Source of the DNA: Fimbriiglobus ruber
GTDB lineage: Bacteria > Planctomycetota > Planctomycetia > Gemmatales > Gemmataceae
Assembly (NCBI RefSeq): GCF_002197845.1
Contig: NZ_NIDE01000001.1
Span: 806,001-870,000, forward strand
Length of the DNA: 64,000 bases
Direction of reading: 5' to 3'
In this document: positions 55,386 through 63,478 of the stretch, piece after piece
How the letters are laid out: every line of letters begins with the position of its first letter
Position numbering within the stretch: the stretch's first letter is position 1
Position numbers and translations under genes: made by a program
The notes under the pieces: model-generated
The model's database searches: none
Told to the model about the DNA's origin: nothing
Seen by the model: only the letters and a program-made list of their open reading frames with translations

Positions 55386-56165
55386 TTAAGGCTTCGGCAG
55401 TTCCAGTTCCACCGCCGGCAGTTCGGTCGTGGTGCCGGCCTTGATCTCGACCGGTTCGCCCAGTATTCCGGCGCGGCCCTTGTGGAAGCCGTTCTCTTGC
55501 CAGATCACCAGCCGCCACTTGCCGGCCGGGGCGTCCTTGATCTCGAACTTGCCGTCGTCGTCCGTCACCGCGAAGTACGGGTGGTCGAACACCCGGAGGC
55601 GGCCGGCCATCCAGGGGTGGATGTCGCACTTGAACGGGATCGGCGTGGCCTGGGCCGTGAGGGGCTTGGGCGCCTTGTGCGATTTACCCGGCGGAATCGT
55701 GACGTTGAAGGGATCCTCGTCGCTGCTGTAGTTCGTGTTGTGCGGGACCGGGGAACTGTTCTTGAATTCGAGCGTGTCGCCGGTCCGCGCGGCCACGACG
55801 CGCGGGATAAACTGGCAGCACGGCTGGTCGACGACGTGGTTCACGGCCGGCGCGGCAGCCAGGCTCGGCTTGATCTTGTCCTTCGGGAACGGATCTTTGC
55901 GTTCGGTGGTGTCCGGGCGGAGCCACACGATCACGTATTTGACGCCGCCCGATTTCGGGCTCACGATCAGGTCTTCGTAAAACTGGTCGCCCTTGGACAG
56001 GCAGTGTTCCTTGTCCGTGGTGACCGCGATCGCACGCTTCTCAGGCGCCTTGCTCAACTTGATCTGGCCTTTGAGGTTGCCCCAGTCGTCGGCACGGAGC
56101 GTATTGAACCCGCCGGCGAGGGCGGTCAGCCCGGCCAGCAAGGCTAACGAACAGAACTTCAGCAT
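55386..56165 (-). CDS. Secreted cupredoxin-like / carboxypeptidase-regulatory-like protein
   Basis: 259 aa. Signal peptide 1-25 (LALLAGLTALAGGFNTLRA). A plastocyanin-like part holds FIPRVVAARTGDTLEFKNSS, PVPHNTNYSSDE (His) and FKCDIHPWMAGRLRVFDHPY (Cys and His), which could make a type-1 copper site. The end is a small beta domain, DGKFEIKDAPAGKWRLVIWQ, as in carboxypeptidase regulatory domains. It probably works in the periplasm as an electron carrier or copper protein. It has its own terminator. Confidence 0.83.
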   Translation of the reverse strand: MLKFCSLALLAGLTALAGGFNTLRADDWGNLKGQIKLSKAPEKRAIAVTTDKEHCLSKGDQFYEDLIVSPKSGGVKYVIVWLRPDTTERKDPFPKDKIKPSLAAAPAVNHVVDQPCCQFIPRVVAARTGDTLEFKNSSPVPHNTNYSSDEDPFNVTIPPGKSHKAPKPLTAQATPIPFKCDIHPWMAGRLRVFDHPYFAVTDDDGKFEIKDAPAGKWRLVIWQENGFHKGRAGILGEPVEIKAGTTTELPAVELELPKP

Positions 56166-56333
56166 TGAGAAAACTCCTCAGTGTGAGGGGGGAAAGGTCG
56201 GCAGGCGGGATTCGCGAGTCAGTCACCAGCGAATAAGGCTATTCTCCGCGCGCCGGACCGAATTGGCAACACCCCCCAAGTGTCAACACGGCCCACGGGT
56301 TTTACGCCGAAGGCCCTCTATGGTCTATTCGCA

Positions 56334-57107
56334 TCACCGGTTCAAAATGTTCAGTGCGGCGGCGTGAACTTTTCCGTTGCTCGCGACCACATCCGGCGTG
56401 TGGATCGTCGGGACGCCGGACCAGTCGGTAAACATGCCGCCGGCTTCCTCGACGAGCGCCTTGGTCGCCGCCACGTCCCACGGGTTCACGCCGTGTTCGA
56501 CCATCAAGTCGGCCGACCCCTGGGCGACCAGGACGAAGCCGTAAAAATCGCCGAAGCCACGCTGCCGGGTCGTTTTGGAAACGAGGTCAAGAAAGACGCT
56601 TTCGCGGTCGTTCTTCTGGAACCAACTGATGCTGGAGTAGCAAAGTAAAGAGTCGGAGAGGTCGGCGACGTCCGAGACGCGAATCCGCCGGTCGTCCCGG
56701 TAAGCCCCGTCGCCGCGAAGCGCGCGGTACATGTGGTGGTTCACCGAGGGTAGGTAGCAAACGCCGGCGATTTGTTCGCCGTGGTACTCCAGCCCGATGA
56801 GCGTCGCCCAAATCGGGATGTTGCGGATGAAGGACTTGGTCCCGTCGATCGGGTCGATGATCCAGCGGAAGCCGGACGTGCCCGGCTGGTCGCCGAACTC
56901 TTCGCCGAGGAAGCCGTCTTCGGGGAAGTGCTTCCCCACGATTTCGCGGATGAGTTTCTCCGCGCCGCGGTCGGCCACCGTCACCGGACTCTGGTCGGCT
57001 TTGATTTCGACTTCGTAAGTGCCGTCGAAGTAAGAGTTAGCCAGGTCGCCGCCCTTTTGAGCGGCGGCGACGGCGACTTCGTATCGGTTGCGCCAATCGG
57101 CGTTCAT
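56334..57107 (-). CDS. Inositol-monophosphatase family protein (HisN-like)
   Basis: 257 aa. Metal site: EEFGD at about 66, WIIDPIDGTKSFIRNIPIW (DPIDGT, about 82-96) and HGVNPWDVAATKALVEEAG (WD). Substrate-size and insert pattern (RNIPIWATLIGLEYHGEQIA) fit histidinol-phosphatase or a related sugar phosphatase. It releases phosphate from a small phosphomonoester with Mg. It stands alone, followed by a long palindrome that separates it from the ROK gene. Confidence 0.9.
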   Translation of the reverse strand: MNADWRNRYEVAVAAAQKGGDLANSYFDGTYEVEIKADQSPVTVADRGAEKLIREIVGKHFPEDGFLGEEFGDQPGTSGFRWIIDPIDGTKSFIRNIPIWATLIGLEYHGEQIAGVCYLPSVNHHMYRALRGDGAYRDDRRIRVSDVADLSDSLLCYSSISWFQKNDRESVFLDLVSKTTRQRGFGDFYGFVLVAQGSADLMVEHGVNPWDVAATKALVEEAGGMFTDWSGVPTIHTPDVVASNGKVHAAALNILNR

Positions 57108-57131
57108 GCTGGCGTCTCAGTAGTGTGATGC

Positions 57132-57213
57132 GCAAATTTGGAGTGCGGCGCTTTACCGCCGCTTTTGCTTTTAAAAACCAAAGCGGCGGTAAAGCGCCGC
57201 ACTCCAAATTTGC
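57132..57213. repeat. Perfect 34-bp inverted repeat
   Basis: Arms 57132-57165 and 57180-57213, built around GGAGTGCGGCGCTTTACCGC and CGCTT, 14-nt loop. It lies between the start of the HisN-like gene and the end of the ROK gene. Similar 'gagtgcggcgctttaccgccgc' palindromes are widespread, so it is probably a REP-like unit used as a terminator. Confidence 0.92.
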
Positions 57214-57235
57214 ACATGGGCGTGATGATTCGCCG

Positions 57236-58204
57236 TCAGGCGGCCGCGTTCGACGCGACGGCCAGTTTCGCCCGGGCGAACGCGGCACAGCCGACGATGC
57301 CGGAGTCGTCGCCGAGGGCGGCGGGGATGCAGCGGACGCCGTCGGTCGCTCCGGGAAGGGCATACCGCTGGGCGATGTCCCAGATGCGTTCGATGAAGCT
57401 GTCGCCGAGGGCGCCGGTCACGCCGCCGCCGACGATGATCACTTCCGGGCTCAGCAGGTTCACCACGCTGCCGACCGCGGCCCCGAGTGCCCGCGCGGCG
57501 TCGTCGACGATCGAAACCGCGACCGGATCGTCTTTCGAGTAGAACTCGGCCAGCTGCGAACTCTTCACGCGGTCCAGGTCGACGCCCTTCCATTCCTTGC
57601 GGACGCGCTTGGGGGCGTCATCGAGGATCTCCTTGGCCCGTTTCATTTGAAATTTTCGACCGGCTACGTATTCGAGCGCAGTGCCACGGCGCCAGTGGAT
57701 GATCAGGTGCCCGATCTCACCCGCGTGCCCTTTGAACCCGTCGTAAAGTTTCCCGTCGATGATGATCGCGCCGCCGACGCCCGTCCCGACGAAGATTCCG
57801 AAGACGTGCTTCGCGCCCTTCGCGGAGCCCTGTACGAATTCCCCGTACGTGCCCATGCGAACGTCGTTTTCGATGATTACCGGCCACGTCCACGCGGCGG
57901 GAAAGTGCGGGCGGACGTCGATGTCTTTCCAGTCGAGGTTGGGTGCGAATTTGACGAGGTGGAGATTCGGGTCGACTTGTCCGGGAATGCCGAACCCGAG
58001 ACCGCGGATCTGGGCGGGGTCGATCTTGGCTTCGCGGATAACGGTGTCGACGGCCTGGGCGACGCGCGCGAACACACCGGCCGGGCCGCCTTCGGTGCCG
58101 GTCGGGTGTTTGGCCCGTGCGATCAAGGTCAGCTGGTGATCGAACAGCCCGGCGAGGATTTTCGTCCCGCCGAGGTCAACACCGATCCAGTACCCGTCGC
58201 CCAT
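57236..58204 (-). CDS. ROK-family sugar kinase lacking the zinc motif
   Basis: 322 aa from ATG at 58204 (MGDGYWIGVDLGGTKILAGL). Phosphate loop DLGGTKI, FGIPGQVDP, IIENDVRMGTYGE (catalytic Asp), GTGVGGAIIIDGKLYDGFKG, HAGEIGHLIIHW. The ROK zinc loop CxCGxxGCxE is replaced by HWRRGTALEYVAGRK, with no Cys. The adenosine motif VIIVGGGVTG is normal. It phosphorylates a hexose or N-acetyl sugar; loss of the zinc site suggests altered substrate or stability. A second ROK gene lies 1.4 kb away on the same strand. Confidence 0.9.
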   Translation of the reverse strand: MGDGYWIGVDLGGTKILAGLFDHQLTLIARAKHPTGTEGGPAGVFARVAQAVDTVIREAKIDPAQIRGLGFGIPGQVDPNLHLVKFAPNLDWKDIDVRPHFPAAWTWPVIIENDVRMGTYGEFVQGSAKGAKHVFGIFVGTGVGGAIIIDGKLYDGFKGHAGEIGHLIIHWRRGTALEYVAGRKFQMKRAKEILDDAPKRVRKEWKGVDLDRVKSSQLAEFYSKDDPVAVSIVDDAARALGAAVGSVVNLLSPEVIIVGGGVTGALGDSFIERIWDIAQRYALPGATDGVRCIPAALGDDSGIVGCAAFARAKLAVASNAAA

Positions 58205-58298
58205 GCGGCGTCTCCTCCGACGTTTCAACAGTTGCGGTGACCGCCAGATTCAGGGATACCGCAATAACGCGGGTATTCTAAAACCTTGGGAGCAACCC

Positions 58299-58976
58299 TC
58301 AACCCGAAACCCGATTCTCCGCGGCGAGTTCCGCAGCGGCCGCCCGCACCGCCTGTACGAACGCCCGCACTTTCCCACGATCTTTCCGGCCCGGCGACGC
58401 TTCCACCCCGCTCGCGACATCCACCCCCCACGGTCGGACCGCCCGAATCGCGTCGCCCACATTTTCCGGGGTCAACCCGCCGGCCAGGATCAACGGCACC
58501 CCGGGATCGAACCCGGCGAGCAATTCCCACGGGGCGACATGTCCGGTGCCGCCGATCTCGCCCGCGACGAACGAATCGACCAGAACAGCTGCCGGGGGCC
58601 GTCCCGCAGATAGTGTGGCTGCCACGAAGTCGCGGATCGTCGCCAAACTGCTCGCGTCATTGACGCGGAAAGCCGGAATGTGGGCGGCCGGGTGGAAATC
58701 CGTTCGGGGCGGGTCGGCAGTATAAGTTTGCACGCCGCGGAGCCCGAACCGCGCGGCCGTCGCGACCACGTCAATATCGTCTGCTTCGACAAACACGCCG
58801 ACCGCGGCCGTAAACGGTGGCAACTCGCGAACGATCCGTGTGGCCTGGTCGGATGTGATGAACCGCGAGGACTTGGGATAAAAGTTCAACCCGAGCGCGT
58901 CCGCGCCACAGTCCGCCGCGAACCGGGCTTCGGCGGGTGTCGTGACACCGCAGATTTTGACGCGAACCAGATGCAC
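58299..58976 (-). CDS. trpF: Phosphoribosylanthranilate isomerase
   Basis: 225 aa from GTG at 58976, 1 bp after the upstream stop. RVKICGVTTPAEARFAADCG (Cys7 general base), ALGLNFYPKSSRFITSDQ, AVGVFVEADDIDVVATAARF, VDSFVAGEIGGTGH (Asp acid) and LILAGGLTPENVGDAIRAVR, GVDVASGVEASPGRKDRGKV. The third step of tryptophan synthesis from anthranilate. No other trp genes are near, as is usual in planctomycetes. Coupled translation with the Uma2 gene is likely but functionally unexplained. Confidence 0.94.
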   Translation of the reverse strand: MHLVRVKICGVTTPAEARFAADCGADALGLNFYPKSSRFITSDQATRIVRELPPFTAAVGVFVEADDIDVVATAARFGLRGVQTYTADPPRTDFHPAAHIPAFRVNDASSLATIRDFVAATLSAGRPPAAVLVDSFVAGEIGGTGHVAPWELLAGFDPGVPLILAGGLTPENVGDAIRAVRPWGVDVASGVEASPGRKDRGKVRAFVQAVRAAAAELAAENRVSG

Positions 58977-58977
58977 G

Positions 58978-59610
58978 TTAGGCGCTCGGAGGAACGGGTG
59001 GGGCAGGGGAGGGCGTCGTCTCGCCCGGCATTCGGAAGAAATCGCCGACATGGCACGAAAACCCCGGTAGTACGCTGTTCCCGGTGAGTTCCTGATTTTC
59101 CCCGAGTACGTCGAGCCGCCAGTCCGGGCGGAAGACGGTGACTTTTCGCTCCTCGTAATCAACGAGCCAAACCAGTTTCACTCTATTCTTGAGGTAATCC
59201 GCCATCTTCGAGTTCGTTTTGCTGACCTTGTCGTTTGGGGACAGCACTTCGACGGCCAAAATGGGTGGTTCCTCGCCCCACTTCGGGTGCATGTCATCGA
59301 ATTTGTTCGCGTCCGTGTAAAAGGCCACGTCGGGGCCGACGACGGTATCCGGGTCTTCTTCGAGGATGACGCCGGAATCGTTCGAGACGACGTAGCCGAT
59401 GTTCACACGCCGGGCGTAACTTTCCAGGGCAAACGCGATGTTCACGTAGACGCGGCCGTGCTTTTTCGTCGGGCGGGACAACTCGACCACCTCCCCGCGG
59501 ACGAGTTCAAACGAGCGGGTTTCGTTCTCGGGTAAATGACAGAAATCCCAGAACTCCTTCGCCGTCATGAGTCTTTTCGGGGCGGTCACGGCGGCATCGG
59601 GCGTGGTCAT
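58978..59610 (-). CDS. Uma2-family putative nuclease (DUF820)
   Basis: 210 aa from ATG at 59610 (MTTPDAAVTAPKRLMTAKEF). PD-(D/E)XK core: VEL...RGEVVELS, VVGPDVAFYT (Asp), PPILAVEVLSPNDKVSKT (E-x-L in the usual place of E-x-K), LVWLVDYEERKVTVFRPD. The family is expanded in cyanobacteria and planctomycetes, function unproven. It ends 1 bp before trpF. Confidence 0.88.
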   Translation of the reverse strand: MTTPDAAVTAPKRLMTAKEFWDFCHLPENETRSFELVRGEVVELSRPTKKHGRVYVNIAFALESYARRVNIGYVVSNDSGVILEEDPDTVVGPDVAFYTDANKFDDMHPKWGEEPPILAVEVLSPNDKVSKTNSKMADYLKNRVKLVWLVDYEERKVTVFRPDWRLDVLGENQELTGNSVLPGFSCHVGDFFRMPGETTPSPAPPVPPSA

Positions 59611-59635
59611 ATCTCGCCTCCCTTCCACCACCAGT

Positions 59636-60574
59636 CTATCCGCCCAGCTTCTGGCGGGCTAACGCGAGCGCGCCGTGGATGACCACCTCTTCGCCCAATG
59701 CCGCGGGGACGATGTCGGTCAGACCGGCGAACGCCGCGAACTCCCGTTCGGCGACTGCCCGCCGCAACGGGGCGAAGAACATCTCTTCCCCCATCAGCGA
59801 CACCCCCCCACCGATGACGATCCGCCGGGGGCAGAGCAGGGTAATCATCTGGCGGATGGCGTGGCCGAGGGCGTCGACCGCCTCTTGGAGAATTCGCCGG
59901 GCGTGCGGGTGGCCCCTGCGGGCCGCTTCCGCCAGTATCTTGGCCGTAACGGGGCGACCGTTCCAGTCCTCGAAATCGTCCGCCACCCAGTCCAGGCGGT
60001 TCGCCCGGGCCTCGATCCCCCAACCGGCGGCAAACGCCTCGAGAATGTCGTAAGTCGCCGGGTTATCGGGGGAGGGAACGAGCAGGTGGCCGATCTCGGC
60101 TGCCCCTTTACCCACACCGCGGTAGATCTCGCCGTCGATGATCAGGCCGCCACCGATGCCGGTGCCAACAGTGATGTAAAACACGGAGGCGAGGCCCTTT
60201 CCCGCACCGAACTCGGCTTCGGCCAGGCCGGCCACGTCCGCGTCGTTGCAGATCACGGTCGGTAGGCCGATCACGTCGCTCAGCCAGGCGGCGAGCGGGA
60301 ACCCGTCCCAGCCGGGGATGTGGTGCGACTTGATCACCCGTTGCGTCTCGTCGTCGGTCGGCCCGCCGAACCCGACGCCGACGCCTTTCAACTCACCCCG
60401 CGAAAGGCCCGCTTTGACCAGGAGTTCCGGCACGGCGGCCGCGATCTGGCGGCGAATGCCCTCCCCGCCGGCCGCCTGATCGACAGCCCCGCGCCACAGG
60501 CCGTGCAACTCGCCGTCGCCGCGGCCGAGCCCGAGTTGGAGTTTCGTGCCGCCGATTTCGATCCCGAGAAACAT
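59636..60574 (-). CDS. ROK-family glucokinase-like protein, zinc motif absent
   Basis: 312 aa from ATG at 60574 (MFLGIEIGGTKLQLGLGRGD). VGVGFGGPTDDETQRVIKSH, VICNDADVAGLAEAEFGAG (catalytic Asp), ITVGTGIGGGLIIDGEIYRG, GAAEIGHLLVPSPDNPATYD. The CxCG zinc loop is replaced by PSPDNPATYDILEAFAAG. RIVIGGGVSLMG closes the site. Same loss of zinc ligands as the ROK gene at 57236. Cytoplasmic sugar kinase, substrate unknown. Confidence 0.9.
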   Translation of the reverse strand: MFLGIEIGGTKLQLGLGRGDGELHGLWRGAVDQAAGGEGIRRQIAAAVPELLVKAGLSRGELKGVGVGFGGPTDDETQRVIKSHHIPGWDGFPLAAWLSDVIGLPTVICNDADVAGLAEAEFGAGKGLASVFYITVGTGIGGGLIIDGEIYRGVGKGAAEIGHLLVPSPDNPATYDILEAFAAGWGIEARANRLDWVADDFEDWNGRPVTAKILAEAARRGHPHARRILQEAVDALGHAIRQMITLLCPRRIVIGGGVSLMGEEMFFAPLRRAVAEREFAAFAGLTDIVPAALGEEVVIHGALALARQKLGG

Positions 60575-60595
60575 CGGACGCCTCCGCACGAACGA

Positions 60596-60625
60596 GAAAC
60601 CCGTCCGGTACGCCGGACGGGTTTC
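60596..60625. terminator. Terminator between the phosphoesterase and ROK genes
   Basis: 13-bp perfect stem GAAACCCGTCCGG/CCGGACGGGTTTC around TACG (60609-60612). Confidence 0.88.
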
Positions 60626-60673
60626 AGGATGACCGGGCGGGCCGATCGCGTCAATCGTCGACGTCGTCAAACA

Positions 60674-63370
60674 TCAATCGTCGTCATCGTCGTCATCGTC
60701 ATCTTCCTCCCGGGTCGCATTCTTGCCCGTCACGGGCACGAAGAACGCCGCCCGGACGGGGGCCGGCATCTTACTTTTGGCACCGCGGACGGACTTCCAG
60801 ATGATTTCGTTAAACAGCAGGTCGTCGGCCTGATCCTCTTTCGCCAGGTTGAACTTGGCGGACTTGGCTGCCCCCCACGCGGTCGCCAGGTTGACCGCCT
60901 TGAGGTCGGTCCTTGGCACCTCGTGGGCATACGGTGCAGCGTCCGGCGTGGCCGTGAACGCGTTGTACATCGGCCGCGCGGCCGCGTCGAACTGGCTCAT
61001 CGGCTTGAGCCCGAGGATCAGTTCCATCGTCCGCAACATGCTGGTCGTCGAATAGAGGGTCGAGTCGACCGCCTTTTTCTTCGTGAACGGTGAGACGACG
61101 AGGGCGACGACCCGGTGGGCGTCGACGTGGTCGGGGCCGTTCTGGGCGTCGTCCTCAATGATAAAGATGGCCGTTTCCTTCCAGAACTTCGACTTGCTGA
61201 CCCCTTCGACGATCATCCCGACGGCGAGGTCGTTGTCGGCGACGTAAGCGGTCGGCGTCGGTTTGCCGACGCGGGTGCCGGACGTGTGGTCGTTCGGGAC
61301 GCGGACGATCTGGAGGCGCGGCATCTCGACGCCTTCCTTCTCGAACCGCCGTACTTCGCTGACGAACCGCTCGGCCCGTTTCACGTCTGGGTAATCGAGG
61401 TCGTAGCCGCGGAACTCGGGGTCGAAGTGCCCTTCGAGCGTTTTGACGGATGCTTTGCTGGGGTTATACGTGCCGTCCGCCTTCTTGGTCCCGTTCGTGA
61501 TCCACTCGCCGTAGCTCCGGTAGGTCACTTTGGCTTCCTGAGCGCGGTCCCAGATGTACCCGCCGGCCGGCCGGGCCGCGGCGTCCATGTTCCCCTCGGC
61601 CGGGTAGCCGAACGTCCCCTTCGGGCTGCCGCGGTAGCTGAGCGGCCACATCTTCTCGACGAAGTCGGTCGCGTATGCTCCCATCGACCACTCGTGGCCG
61701 TCCGCGGACACTTCGCCGTCGACGTAGATATTGTCGAGCAGCACGTATTCGCGGGCGAGTTTGTGGTGGTTCGGCGTGACGGCTTCGGGGAACAGGCAGA
61801 GTTCGGCCTCGCCGTTGCCCTCTTTCATGTCGCCGAACACCTGGTCGTAGGTGCGGTTTTCCTTGATGACGTAAATCACGTACTTGATCGGCGACTTCTC
61901 CCCGAGTTTCTTCGGGATCGGGTTGTCGGCCGCGACGTTTTCGGAGCGAACGCCCTCGTCTTTCATCAGCGGGCTGCACTCGTAAGCCGTTTTGGAATAC
62001 TTCGCCATGTCCTCGGGGCTCGGCAGCGGAATGGACGAGATCGTTCCTTTGAACAGCGAGCCGATGTATTCGAGTGTACCGGCCGGCAAGTTCGGGTTCG
62101 CCCCGCCCCGGTTCGACTTGGACGACAGCCCTTTGCCGTTCGTCACGTAAATCGTCTTGTCTAGCTTGTTGAAGCGGACGGAGGTCGGGTACCACCCGGT
62201 CGGGATGAATCCGAGCGGCTTGGCGGCCTTGCGGTTGGTGATGTTGAAGACCGCGAGGTTGTTCGCGTCCGCGTTGGCGACGAGCAGCATTTCGCCGTCC
62301 GGCGTCATCGTCAGGCTGTTCGGCGTGTTCCCGGACGGTGCCCGCGGGTAGAGCGCGGCGTTGATCGTCTGGATGATTTCGCCCGTCGTGGGGTCCAGTA
62401 CGCTCACCTGCGTCGAATTCGAGCAGGACACGTACAGGGCCATGCCGCTCGGCGAAAGGACCATTTCCGTCGGGTGGGAGGCGGTGGGCCAGGTCGCGGC
62501 GACCTTGTTCGTTTCCAGGTCGATCACCGCCACGGCCGACTTCGCCCACAGCGACACGAACGCCCGCTTGGCACCCGGCTCGACCAGGACCGTGTACGGG
62601 AACGAGTTGTTCGGAACTGGCCGGGCGCCGCCGTACTCGTCCTCGACTTTCGGTGCGTCCTTCTTTCCCGGTTCCTTTCGGCCATCCGGCGGGCTGGGCG
62701 GGTCGCCCTTTGGCCCTTCCGCCTTGGGGGCTTCTTTCGGCATGAGCGGAATGATGACCTTGTTTTCTGGGTTGTCGAGCGGCACCCGGATCACGGCGTC
62801 GGCCCAGAGGGCGGTCGTGAACAGTTCCCGCCCGGCCGGGTCGAACGCGACGCCTGCTGGAACGATGCGCTTGACGCCCGGGGCCGAAACGTCGACGGTC
62901 TTGTGGTTGTGTAGGTAGCCCTTGTCGAAGTCCCAGACGTGGACGACGTCGAACTCGCCGCCGCTGGCGTAGACCTGCTTGCCGTCAGGCGTGAAGGCGA
63001 GCCCGTAAAACGCCTGCGGCATCGTTACGCGGCTGATGATTTGCCGTTTGGCCGGGTTCAGGTCGAGGATCATAACCTCGTGTTCGCGCATCCCGCAGTG
63101 AAGGACAGCGGCGAACTGCCCGGTCGGGTGGATCTGGATATTACTGGGGAGGTCGCCGACCTCGATCTGCTTGCCGACGGGCTTGAGTTTCCACTGGTTC
63201 GGCAGTTGCACGAACCCGTCCGGCCGCAACCCGGGCAACACCCGCTTCGGGGTGGTCGCGGGCTGTTTTTCGCCGCCGTCTTTCGGCGCGTCGGCCGGGG
63301 CGGCGAGGGCGGCCGCCCAAATTCCGGTCGCACACGCGACCGCCATCATGGTCCGGATGACCCACCTCAT
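60674..63370 (-). CDS. YncE-like beta-propeller fused to an alkaline-phosphatase-superfamily phosphoesterase
   Basis: 898 aa from ATG at 63370 (MRWVIRTMMAVACATGIWAA, a signal peptide). Upstream in-frame codons are antisense to the HD gene and rejected. Residues about 60-430 are YVTN blades (VTMPQAFYGLAFTPDGKQVY, AHPTEMVLSPSGMALYVS-like, LTMTPDGEMLLVANADANNL). From about 480 the phosphoesterase: VIYVIKENRTYDQVFGDMKE, EVSADGHEWSMGAYATDF, FIIEDDAQNGPDHVDAHRVV, VVSPFTKKKAVDS. The C-terminus is REEDDDDDDDDD, nine consecutive Asp. It is periplasmic. The propeller may bind the substrate or tether it to the envelope. Confidence 0.92.
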   Translation of the reverse strand: MRWVIRTMMAVACATGIWAAALAAPADAPKDGGEKQPATTPKRVLPGLRPDGFVQLPNQWKLKPVGKQIEVGDLPSNIQIHPTGQFAAVLHCGMREHEVMILDLNPAKRQIISRVTMPQAFYGLAFTPDGKQVYASGGEFDVVHVWDFDKGYLHNHKTVDVSAPGVKRIVPAGVAFDPAGRELFTTALWADAVIRVPLDNPENKVIIPLMPKEAPKAEGPKGDPPSPPDGRKEPGKKDAPKVEDEYGGARPVPNNSFPYTVLVEPGAKRAFVSLWAKSAVAVIDLETNKVAATWPTASHPTEMVLSPSGMALYVSCSNSTQVSVLDPTTGEIIQTINAALYPRAPSGNTPNSLTMTPDGEMLLVANADANNLAVFNITNRKAAKPLGFIPTGWYPTSVRFNKLDKTIYVTNGKGLSSKSNRGGANPNLPAGTLEYIGSLFKGTISSIPLPSPEDMAKYSKTAYECSPLMKDEGVRSENVAADNPIPKKLGEKSPIKYVIYVIKENRTYDQVFGDMKEGNGEAELCLFPEAVTPNHHKLAREYVLLDNIYVDGEVSADGHEWSMGAYATDFVEKMWPLSYRGSPKGTFGYPAEGNMDAAARPAGGYIWDRAQEAKVTYRSYGEWITNGTKKADGTYNPSKASVKTLEGHFDPEFRGYDLDYPDVKRAERFVSEVRRFEKEGVEMPRLQIVRVPNDHTSGTRVGKPTPTAYVADNDLAVGMIVEGVSKSKFWKETAIFIIEDDAQNGPDHVDAHRVVALVVSPFTKKKAVDSTLYSTTSMLRTMELILGLKPMSQFDAAARPMYNAFTATPDAAPYAHEVPRTDLKAVNLATAWGAAKSAKFNLAKEDQADDLLFNEIIWKSVRGAKSKMPAPVRAAFFVPVTGKNATREEDDDDDDDDD

Positions 63371-63478
63371 CGCACACCCCGTTCGCGCGAGTAATCTGGA
63401 AGCGACGACCCAATCAGTGGCGGGTATTATCCAACCCGGTTGCCCGCCCGCCCAATGAATAACGCGAGTAGCACTCAC

